This document shows positions 1 to 5,591 of a stretch of DNA of 5,591 nt, one piece after another (position 1 is the stretch's first letter; each line of letters begins with the position of its first letter). Made by a program: the position numbers and the translations under genes. Origin of the DNA: Promethearchaeota archaeon (lineage in GTDB: Archaea; Asgardarchaeota; Lokiarchaeia; Sigyniarchaeales; SOKP01); assembly GCA_019057355.1 (NCBI GenBank), contig DXJM01000366.1, positions 1 to 5,591 of the forward strand. Direction: 5' to 3'. The notes beneath the pieces were generated by a model. It made no database searches. It saw nothing but the letters and a program-made list of their open reading frames with translations, and was not told the origin of the DNA.

Positions 1-72
1 GAAAATTTAATTTTATTGTATTATTTGAAATTTTATAGAAGAGTATCAGAATTTAGGGATCCTTTAATTTAG
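1..72 (+). CDS. Possible C-terminal tail of an upstream gene (partial)
   Basis: The first plus frame is open from the window edge for 23 codons and stops at TAG 70-72. The peptide ends YRRVSEFRDPLI, which is a plausible protein tail but too short to assign to a family. A 16-bp palindrome (74-89) and a hairpin followed by a T-run (136-183) come after the stop, which would suit the end of a transcription unit. An open frame of this length can arise by chance, so this is a weak call. No function can be given. Confidence 0.2.
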   Translation, partial: ENLILLYYLKFYRRVSEFRDPLI

Positions 73-73
73 T

Positions 74-89
74 ATTTTAATATTAAAAT
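74..89. repeat. 16-bp perfect palindrome
   Basis: ATTTTAAT followed directly by ATTAAAAT, with no spacer, starting two bases after the possible stop codon at 70-72. It consists only of A and T, so chance is a real explanation in this composition. It could be a protein-binding site or part of a transcript end. Confidence 0.3.
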
Positions 90-135
90 GTTTCAAGAGC
101 TCATAAATACTTCAATATCAAAATACACCTTTTTT

Positions 136-183
136 AATAAGAAAATAAAAAAATCTAATTTCTTTTATTCTTCTATTTTTTTT
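136..183 (+). terminator. Terminator-like hairpin with T-run
   Basis: The arm 136-150 (AATAAGAAAATAAAA) pairs imperfectly with 163-177 (about 12 of 15 positions). Inside it, AAAT 151-154 pairs with ATTT 158-161 around a 3-base loop. The T-run continues to 183. This resembles a terminator for a gene ending at the left edge. The stem is almost all A/T pairs, so its stability is low and the call is tentative. Confidence 0.3.
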
Positions 184-199
184 AGTCAGAATTCAGCCA

Positions 200-804
200 T
201 CACGTATGAATGAATGGATATATTGAGGTGAGTTGGCATTGTAGGCGAGTATCCTTGAAACGAAGCACGCGTAAGCGGAAGTAATTAATCCTAAAATAGT
301 GGAAAAATGAAATTTTTTTGTGGTGGGAAAGAGAAATGTTTTCATAAAAAAAGTAGGAAACTATGGTCTAATCTTGATTTGAGAATTAGAAAAATGTGAA
401 ACAAGTGAATCTAAAGAAGAACATCCCCGTGGAAGTGCATGCTTGATAAAGAATGTCTCTAATATTCCCTTACACATCATCAAGACCTTTATGAAATAGT
501 TTTTCATTGAAACGAGCAATTAATGCGATATTACGATATTTCGCATGAAAGGGAGCATGTAGCGGAATTTTTAAGGGCTATTTTGATTTATTTCCCTCGT
601 GGCTCTTACGTACCAGTTGTTGGTATGGACAAGTCACTTTGATTTTTTGAGGAGTTATAATGAGAAATCGCACATTATCAAGAACAAGCGCAGGAAATTC
701 AAGCTTTTTAGCAACAAACAGTTCGGATCATGGCTTTCTCAGTTAAAAAAACGCTATATGTGTTGTCAAATAACCGCAAAAGCTCATTTTTAGGTCTAAA
801 ATAG
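200..804 (+). pseudogene. Decayed coding-like remnant, unidentified, possibly mobile-element derived
   Basis: No intact gene lies here, but short open stretches in different plus frames look protein-like. They are 210-281 (ATG start, contains SWHCRR and a very basic end), 383-496 (contains NVSNIPLHIIKTFMK), 463-507 and 511-639 in one frame separated by a single TGA (contains EHVAEFLRAILIYFPRG), and 599-793 (GTG start, 64 residues, contains GSWLSQLKKRYMC). Several stops interrupt each frame (for example 508-510, 640-642, 658-660, 661-663 and 709-711). By hand count 511-790 is about 37% G+C, richer than much of the flanking sequence. The pattern fits an old gene broken by frameshifts and stops. 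The basic W-x-C segment recalls the N-terminal zinc-ribbon of some transposases, but the second cysteine pair is missing and I cannot name a family. The 64-residue frame has no ribosome-binding site and I do not regard it as a functional gene. Confidence 0.3.
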
Positions 805-858
805 AAAAATTTCTAAGAAATCAAACTATAGAACAACATAAAATTCTCTTTTCGAAGT

Positions 859-870
859 TAAGTTTAAATA
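859..870 (+). promoter_or_regulatory. Candidate TATA-type promoter for the PAS-PAS kinase gene
   Basis: TAAGTTTAAATA, a purine-containing lead-in followed by a TATA-like TTTAAATA, lies about 115 bases before the TTG start at 986. The same 11 bases TAAGTTTAAAT occur upstream of the third gene (3541-3551). A start site about 25 bases downstream would give a leader near 90-100 nt, which is compatible with the Shine-Dalgarno sequence present. Composition bias makes chance matches likely. Confidence 0.25.
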
Positions 871-974
871 ATAAGTTCATCATATTGATGTTAAAAATCT
901 CTTTATGATAATTAACCAATATTGTTGAAAAAATTGATATTGATACTAATTATTATGATCTTGAGTAAATTTTT

Positions 975-980
975 GGAGGA
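975..980 (+). promoter_or_regulatory. Shine-Dalgarno sequence that fixes a TTG start
   Basis: GGAGGA lies five bases before TTG 986-988. An in-frame TGA at 962-964 rules out a start further upstream, and the first in-frame ATG is more than 100 codons downstream inside the first PAS domain. The TTG is therefore the only sensible start. It is the only clear ribosome-binding site among the three genes. Confidence 0.8.
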
Positions 981-985
981 TTTCA

Positions 986-2566
986 TTGAACCAAGATTTT
1001 AAAAATCCAGAAAGAAGTAATAGGATAATTGATGAAATTATTGAAAAAACTGAGTTTTTTAAAATTATTTTTGAATCTCTAAAAGATCTTATAGTAATTC
1101 TTGATAGAGATTTAAAAATTCTCTATTTTAATTCAGATGTGCTAAAAAATAATTTGAACTATGGAAATAAGGAGATAGTTGGAAGAAACCTAAGAACGTT
1201 TATTTACAATAAGGATATTGAGAAAATAAATAACATAATAAATAAAACAACTAGCAATAGCAAGCACCCTATAACCGAAATCCGTTTAAAAGATCTTAAT
1301 CAAAATTGGATTTGGTTTGATTTAAAAATTATAGAAATGCAAGACAAAAAAACAAATATTCTCTATCTTTTTATACTGAAAAACATTAGCGAAATGAAAA
1401 ATGCTGAGGAGAAATATAAAAATTTATTTGAGAGTTCACCAAATGCAATAATTTTACTCAATTTCTCAGGAATTATTATTGATGTAAATTTAACTACTAT
1501 TAAATTGTTTGGTCAAAAAAAACAAGATTTCATCTATAAACCCATTCATATTTTTACCGATTTATACCCTTCTGAGATAAAACCTTTTTTTAAACAGATA
1601 TTTAAGGCAGCATTTAAAGGAATTTTTCCCGAACCAATTGAAGCGCAATTAAAATTAAATAATAATCGCTTAATCTGGGTTTTAATTCAAGCATCTTTAG
1701 TAAAAGTAAGACAAAGTGTATTAATTCAGATTATTTATCAAGATATAACAGAAAAAAAAAAAATCCAATTATTAGAAAAAAAGTTTAAAGAACAATTAGA
1801 ACTTGAAGTAGAGGAGAGAACTAAAAAATTAAATCATGCCTTGAAAGAACAGAAATTATATTTAGACCAAATTCTAAGATCATCTCAATTTAAAACAGAA
1901 TTTATGTCTACAATGTCACACGAATTAAGAACACCTTTAAATGCAATTATCGGCTTTACAGAACTACTTCTAGAAGGTGCATATGGTGAACTGCATTCTG
2001 AACAAAAAGAAGTCCTAAATGATATTATATCTTCTGCAGAACATCAATTTGATATGATAAAAAACATTCTAGATATTTCTAAAATTGAAGCAGGACATCT
2101 TAAATTAAATAAGAGTACATTTGTGATTAATAACATTATAAATCAAGTATATTCAATTTTCAAACCAACTATAGATAAGAAAAATATACAATTTTTATTA
2201 CATGGTTTAGACAAGCAATATGAAATATTAGCAGATCCCATTCGAGTTAAAGAAATTCTTCTAAATCTGGTTAGCAATGCAATAAAATTTACAGAAAAAG
2301 GCACTATTGATATAAGATTTAAAGAAAAAGATAAAAAATGGATGTTTAAAATTAAAGATACAGGAATTGGTATTGACCAAAAGGATTTTAATATCATCTT
2401 TAAAGAATTTAAAAGAGTAGATTCAGATTATGTTCGATCTAAACCAGGAACAGGTCTGGGTCTTTCTCTTACAAAAAGACTTGTTAACCTTCATGGTGGG
2501 GTCTTATGGTTTAAAAGTGAGCTTGGAAAAGGAACTACGTTTACCTTTACGATACCAAGAAATTAA
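986..2566 (+). CDS. Cytosolic PAS-PAS sensor histidine kinase
   Basis: A complete 526-residue histidine kinase that would autophosphorylate on histidine and pass the phosphate to a response regulator not present in this window. Order: short N-terminal helix, PAS domain about 25-138, PAS domain about 141-258 ending in YQDITEKKK, a charged coiled-coil linker about 258-305, a HisKA dimerisation domain about 303-370 and a HATPase_c domain about 415-524. The H-box is SHELRTPLNAIIGF with phospho-acceptor His312. The N-box is NLVSNAIKFT (Asn427, Asn431), G1 is KDTGIGI (Asp458), F-box phenylalanines are at 472 and 475, and G2 is GTGLGL (488-493). All catalytic motifs are intact. There is no signal peptide, membrane segment or receiver domain, so it should sense something inside the cell, but the PAS ligands cannot be predicted. 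It starts at TTG with a strong Shine-Dalgarno sequence. A run of 12 A (1752-1763) lies at the junction of the second PAS domain and the coiled coil. Gene identity as a histidine kinase is certain; the stimulus is unknown. Confidence 0.95.
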   Translation: MNQDFKNPERSNRIIDEIIEKTEFFKIIFESLKDLIVILDRDLKILYFNSDVLKNNLNYGNKEIVGRNLRTFIYNKDIEKINNIINKTTSNSKHPITEIRLKDLNQNWIWFDLKIIEMQDKKTNILYLFILKNISEMKNAEEKYKNLFESSPNAIILLNFSGIIIDVNLTTIKLFGQKKQDFIYKPIHIFTDLYPSEIKPFFKQIFKAAFKGIFPEPIEAQLKLNNNRLIWVLIQASLVKVRQSVLIQIIYQDITEKKKIQLLEKKFKEQLELEVEERTKKLNHALKEQKLYLDQILRSSQFKTEFMSTMSHELRTPLNAIIGFTELLLEGAYGELHSEQKEVLNDIISSAEHQFDMIKNILDISKIEAGHLKLNKSTFVINNIINQVYSIFKPTIDKKNIQFLLHGLDKQYEILADPIRVKEILLNLVSNAIKFTEKGTIDIRFKEKDKKWMFKIKDTGIGIDQKDFNIIFKEFKRVDSDYVRSKPGTGLGLSLTKRLVNLHGGVLWFKSELGKGTTFTFTIPRN

Positions 2567-2599
2567 TTAAGGGTGTGAATTTCTAATTACTTAATTTTT
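2565..2599 (+). terminator. Possible terminator after the kinase gene
   Basis: AATTAAG (2565-2571) is the reverse complement of CTTAATT (2590-2596), and T continues to 2599. A second pair overlaps it: AGAAATT (2558-2564) with AATTTCT (2578-2584). Either hairpin would sit at the stop codon of the kinase gene. The stems are short and AT-rich, so this is weak evidence. A 287-base gap before the next gene suits separate transcription. Confidence 0.25.
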
Positions 2600-2702
2600 G
2601 AAAAGGTCATCAAATTAGAGATAATGTCATGCATTTCTCATTCATTCTAATGATAATTCTGTGATTTACCCATAGGTTAAATTATAAAATTTAGAGATCT
2701 AA

Positions 2703-2820
2703 TTATATAAATATTCCCAAAACCTCAAATTTGTTTTCCTTATTAGCACAAAAGATTGTTATTAACAAAGATTTTTATAACATTATTACGATTAAACATG
2801 CAAGGGTTTTATTTTAAATA
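2703..2820 (+). promoter_or_regulatory. Candidate TATA boxes for the longin-like gene
   Basis: TTTTAAATA at 2812-2820 is centred about 38 bases before the ATG at 2854. With the usual archaeal TATA-to-start distance this gives a leader of about 10 bases, which fits the lack of a Shine-Dalgarno sequence. A second match, TTATATAAAT at 2703-2712, would give a leader of over 100 bases. The nearer box is preferred. The rest of the 2567-2853 gap shows no gene or RNA that I recognise. Confidence 0.4.
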
Positions 2821-2853
2821 CATTATTGTATAAAAAAAACCAATTGATAAAAA

Positions 2854-3534
2854 ATGTCTAGAAATTTTGGTTCAAAAAATGATACTTATGAATTTGAAAA
2901 CAATATTTATAGCTCTATAAAGGAAAATATTTGTAAAAATCCCTTTATCACAATTATTGCCAAATATGATCAAATTTTAGGGCCTAAAGCATTATATTCC
3001 TCCATTGATATTTTATCTGAACATTTTATACGGAACCTATTGAAAGACGCGCTCAACACAAAAAATAAATTTGTAATTATCAATTTTGAAAATTTTTATT
3101 GTCAAGTTTTAAAAATTGAAGTTGATGATGAGAATGCGAGAGGAAGAAAACAATTATTTGCGATTATCCTCTTACGAGATAAAGAATTTCCAATAATACC
3201 TAATATCCACATGAAAAGAATTGAAATGATATTTCATAAATTAGATAAAATGCAAGTATTGAATGATAATGTGGATATATTTAAGTTTTTTTTTAATGAA
3301 ATTCATAATATATACTTTAGAAAAGATGAGCTATTACCTTTAGAATCAATTAATCTTCAAATTAGAAGCGGATTAAACACAATTCAAGGATTTTGTCAAT
3401 TAATCCTGGAAGATAAAGAAAAATTTGGATACCTTACTGAAGAAAATTTGATGTACTATTTGACCCTTATATTAGAATCGTGTGAGGATATAATGAATTC
3501 ATTAGAGAATAATTTATCTTCTGGTATAAAATAA
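2854..3534 (+). CDS. Longin-like domain protein with a degenerate histidine-kinase DHp (HisKA-like) C-terminus
   Basis: 226 residues, soluble. Residues 1-28 are polar and probably flexible. Residues 30-135 fit the longin order by eye: strand 31-38 (FITIIAKY), turn and strand with LGPKALYSS (42-50), helix 52-68, strands 71-79, 81-90 and 99-108, then helix 118-135. The aromatic-x(4-5)-GPK-x-x-Y pattern recalls the N-terminal longin domain of NPRL2/folliculin-type proteins and Asgard longin proteins, which act with small GTPases. Residues 164-222 resemble a HisKA hairpin. NLQIRSGLNTIQGF aligns without gaps to SHELRTPLNAIIGF of the upstream kinase, sharing R, L, N, I, G and F, followed by QLILE against ELLLE. 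The phospho-acceptor His is replaced by Leu168 and the conserved Pro by Gly173. No ATPase domain follows. It should therefore not be a kinase; it may be a dimerising adaptor, decoy or kinase partner. ATG 2854 has no Shine-Dalgarno sequence, and the TATA-like box supports a short leader. The gene is certain, the DHp resemblance is good, and the longin call is moderate; a roadblock or other profilin-like fold is the alternative. Confidence 0.85.
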   Translation: MSRNFGSKNDTYEFENNIYSSIKENICKNPFITIIAKYDQILGPKALYSSIDILSEHFIRNLLKDALNTKNKFVIINFENFYCQVLKIEVDDENARGRKQLFAIILLRDKEFPIIPNIHMKRIEMIFHKLDKMQVLNDNVDIFKFFFNEIHNIYFRKDELLPLESINLQIRSGLNTIQGFCQLILEDKEKFGYLTEENLMYYLTLILESCEDIMNSLENNLSSGIK

Positions 3535-3540
3535 ATAATT

Positions 3541-3569
3541 TAAGTTTAAATCTAGTGAAGGATTTAGAC
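3541..3569 (+). other. Hairpin between the longin-like and GAF-PAS genes
   Basis: GTTTAAATC (3544-3552) pairs with GATTTAGAC (3561-3569) over nine base pairs including one U-G pair, around the 8-base loop TAGTGAAG. It starts ten bases after the upstream stop codon. No T-run follows, so it is not a typical T-rich terminator. It overlaps TAAGTTTAAAT (3541-3551), the same 11 bases found upstream of the kinase gene, so the site could instead be a promoter element or operator for the third gene, whose start is about 65 bases on. Confidence 0.4.
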
Positions 3570-3614
3570 CCAAAGACCAAAATAATAATCAATGCTATTA
3601 AAAAATGAATTTAA

Positions 3615-5522
3615 ATGCAAGAGAGTAAAAATAATAGATTATCTAAAGAAAACGAGAATTTAGCTTCACGAGAATATAAATTTTTATATAACATTATTAA
3701 ATCCGCAAATGAAGCTACGGATATCGAACAATTATTAAAGATTATATTAGATGCCATTATCAAATTTATGAATTTTGATGGAGGGGGGATATATCTTGTA
3801 AATGAAAAAAAAAGAATCGCGGAAGTTATTTGTAATGTTGATTTACCTGAAGATTTTATAAACATGGCAGTGCAAATTAATATTGATGATCCCCCCTATG
3901 AACAAGTCTTTAATAGAGGAATCCCTATTTTTTCAGAGAATTATCCAGAAATGGACCCTAAATTCTTTATTCAAGGGGGATTTCAATCACTTGCTAGTAT
4001 TCCATTAATAACAAAACAAAAAATCATCGGGACCTTAAATATTGCATCAAAACAAAGATATGAATTTTCAATTGATGAAAAAGAATTATTAGAAATCATT
4101 GCACGCGAAATAGGCACGGTAATTGTTAAAATGAATATTGAACAGGAACTAAAAGAAAATAATCAGAAAGTGAAAGTTCTTTTTGAAACACTCCAAGAAT
4201 TTCTATTTATAATCAATTCCGAAGGAAATATCATTCATACAAATCCAATAGCTATATCAAGATTGAATTATTCTAAAGAAGAACTTATTGGAATGAACAT
4301 GATCAAGCTCTATCCTGTTGAATTTCAAGAAAAAGCTAAAGAGAGCATTGCAGATATCATCAATAATCAAGAAGGTATATGTGAATTTCCATTTATTACT
4401 AAAAATGGTGAATTGATTTATGTAGAGACCAGTATATCAATGGGAAAATGGGGTAATGAAAATGTTCTAATCGGAATCTCTCATGATATTTCAAAAAGAA
4501 AGAAAATAGAAGAAATCTTGAAAAAAAAAGAAAAAAAAATTACGGATTTAAAAATTTTAGAATCCGAATTGAGATATGGACTTATCTTAGAAACGTCTAA
4601 TGAGGGATATTATGAAGTAGATTTAGATGGTAAATTTAAATTCCTAAATCGGACATTTTGTGAAATGTTTGAATGTTCTATGGAAGAAATAATAGACCAG
4701 AATTTCATACAATTTTTAGGTTTAACGGAAGAAATAGAAAACCTATCAAATGCTTTTAAAGATGTTTTTAATACAGGTCAACCTAAAAATGACATACAAA
4801 TCGAAATTGCATTAAAAAATGATATAACCAAAATCATTGAAACCTCGATACATTTAAATAATAATTCTGAAGGGCATATCGTAGGATACTGTGGAATAGT
4901 AAGAGATATAACAAATAGAAAAATTGCTGAAGAGAAATTAAAAGAATCGGAAAAAATATTTAGAAATATAATTGAAAATACAAGAGATGCTATAATCATT
5001 GTTGGATTTGACGGAAGGTTTAAATACATATCACCCCAACTCGGCACAATATTAAAAAGGAACGATATTCACGAAGGGGACCTTTTTTCAAAATATATCT
5101 ATAAAGATGATCTTGAGTATCTTTTACAAGCTTTTAAAAATGCTACAATAAAGGGAAAAACTTTTATTGATAAAGAAGTTGAATTTAGAACAATTGATGG
5201 TAATGGTAAAATCATATGGCTAACGAGTATAACCAAGAATTATCATGATGATTCCGGAAATATTATAGGATTTATTGTCCTCTTAACGGACATTACAGAA
5301 GATAAGGAAGGGCAACAAAAATTAAAAGAATCTGAAGTAATATTAAGAAAAAAATATAAAGAATTAAATTGTTTATATGGTATATCAAAATTACTTGAAA
5401 ATAAAGAAGCAACTTTAGAAGATATCATTAGTGGAACTTTATATATCATTCCTTTAGCTTGGGAATTGTCTAATGAAATTTATATTAGAATTATTGTAAG
5501 TACTAAGTTTTTTGATCCTTGA
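3615..5522 (+). CDS. GAF-PAS-PAS-PAS sensor protein without a kinase domain, ending in a truncated GAF-like domain
   Basis: 635 residues, soluble, no signal peptide or membrane segment. Order: GAF domain about 22-172 (core SIPLITKQKIIGTLNIAS at 128-145), PAS about 185-298 ending GISHDISKRKK, PAS about 314-436 ending GIVRDITNRK, PAS about 443-566 ending VLLTDITEDK, then a helical linker and about 55 residues (579-635) resembling the start of a GAF-like domain common in archaeal sensor kinases (ELNCLYGISKLLE, then IIPLAW and EIYIRII). The reading stops at TGA 5520-5522 before this domain is complete, and no HisKA or HATPase follows. It is therefore either a truncated sensor kinase or a stand-alone sensory partner. 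In-frame TAA at 3612-3614 fixes ATG 3615 as the first ATG; no Shine-Dalgarno sequence is visible. A lysine-rich tract encoded by nine A, one G and nine A (4521-4539) joins the first two PAS domains. Relatives with this terminal domain usually continue into a kinase core. Ligands are unknown. Confidence 0.85.
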   Translation: MQESKNNRLSKENENLASREYKFLYNIIKSANEATDIEQLLKIILDAIIKFMNFDGGGIYLVNEKKRIAEVICNVDLPEDFINMAVQINIDDPPYEQVFNRGIPIFSENYPEMDPKFFIQGGFQSLASIPLITKQKIIGTLNIASKQRYEFSIDEKELLEIIAREIGTVIVKMNIEQELKENNQKVKVLFETLQEFLFIINSEGNIIHTNPIAISRLNYSKEELIGMNMIKLYPVEFQEKAKESIADIINNQEGICEFPFITKNGELIYVETSISMGKWGNENVLIGISHDISKRKKIEEILKKKEKKITDLKILESELRYGLILETSNEGYYEVDLDGKFKFLNRTFCEMFECSMEEIIDQNFIQFLGLTEEIENLSNAFKDVFNTGQPKNDIQIEIALKNDITKIIETSIHLNNNSEGHIVGYCGIVRDITNRKIAEEKLKESEKIFRNIIENTRDAIIIVGFDGRFKYISPQLGTILKRNDIHEGDLFSKYIYKDDLEYLLQAFKNATIKGKTFIDKEVEFRTIDGNGKIIWLTSITKNYHDDSGNIIGFIVLLTDITEDKEGQQKLKESEVILRKKYKELNCLYGISKLLENKEATLEDIISGTLYIIPLAWELSNEIYIRIIVSTKFFDP

Positions 5523-5591
5523 TTTTACAACTGCAATCGTAACCTTTAAATCACCTACTTCATTCGTTATTATATGGGACTCTGGCTCTTA

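Noticed and set aside
599..607. TGGCTCTTA repeated at 5583-5591 as a possible element end
   Set aside because: Nine bases with no extension on either side and no target-site duplication; a chance match is likely.
220..620. Group II intron or other structured RNA in the G+C-richer left part
   Set aside because: I looked for a domain V-like hairpin and intron boundary sequences and found none, and no long stable stem was evident.
599..793. 64-codon plus-strand frame as a functional small gene
   Set aside because: GTG start without a ribosome-binding site, located in a region with many broken coding-like fragments. It is better treated as part of a relic.
2143..2397. Minus-strand open frame of 84 codons inside the kinase gene
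   Set aside because: It lies opposite the HATPase-coding part, whose plus-strand reading has all catalytic motifs. The minus reading shows no domain or ribosome-binding site.
3605..3628. Seven-codon ATG frame overlapping the start of the sensor gene
   Set aside because: It has no ribosome-binding site and an unremarkable peptide. A leader-peptide role would be speculation.
3611..3865. Minus-strand open frame opposite the GAF-coding part of the sensor
   Set aside because: It is a shadow of a clear plus-strand GAF domain, and its product has no recognisable feature.
4778..5449. Two minus-strand open frames opposite the PAS-coding region
   Set aside because: Both are antisense to well-formed PAS domains and read as low-complexity hydrophobic and serine-rich peptide typical of antisense to AT-rich genes.
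5459..5588. Minus-strand frame open for about 44 codons at the right edge, with a protein-like part (VGDLKVTIAVVKSRIKKL)
   Set aside because: It is preceded in frame by TAA at 5589-5591, has no usable start codon upstream of the protein-like part, and runs antisense into the sensor gene.

Overview
This is a low-G+C window that most likely comes from an archaeon, and I favour an Asgard (Lokiarchaeia-like) genome. The reasons are the AT-rich codon use, two starts without a Shine-Dalgarno sequence preceded by TATA-like boxes, PAS/GAF-rich sensory proteins, and a small protein with a longin-like domain of the sort that is abundant in Asgard archaea. No marker gene in the window settles the taxonomy.

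Layout: positions 1-985 hold no intact gene. They contain the possible tail of an upstream gene (1-72), a terminator-like hairpin with a T-run (136-183), and a decayed, relatively G+C-rich stretch (about 200-804) with coding-like fragments in shifting frames, which may be an old mobile-element or gene remnant. Three genes follow, all on the plus strand: a soluble PAS-PAS histidine kinase (986-2566), a 226-residue protein with an N-terminal longin-like domain and a C-terminal degenerate histidine-kinase dimerisation hairpin (2854-3534), and a 635-residue GAF-PAS-PAS-PAS sensor that stops inside a further GAF-like domain and has no kinase core (3615-5522).

The three genes look like a signalling cluster. 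The first is a complete cytosolic kinase with H, N, G1, F and G2 boxes. The second keeps the shape of the kinase DHp hairpin but has leucine where the phospho-accepting histidine should be and has no ATPase domain, so it looks like a pseudo-DHp adaptor joined to a GTPase-partner-type longin fold. The third has sensory input but no output domain. No response regulator is visible. The most interesting hypothesis is that the second protein links longin/small-GTPase signalling with histidine-kinase signalling. The fold and homology parts of this rest on reading the sequence by eye, and the functional part is inference.
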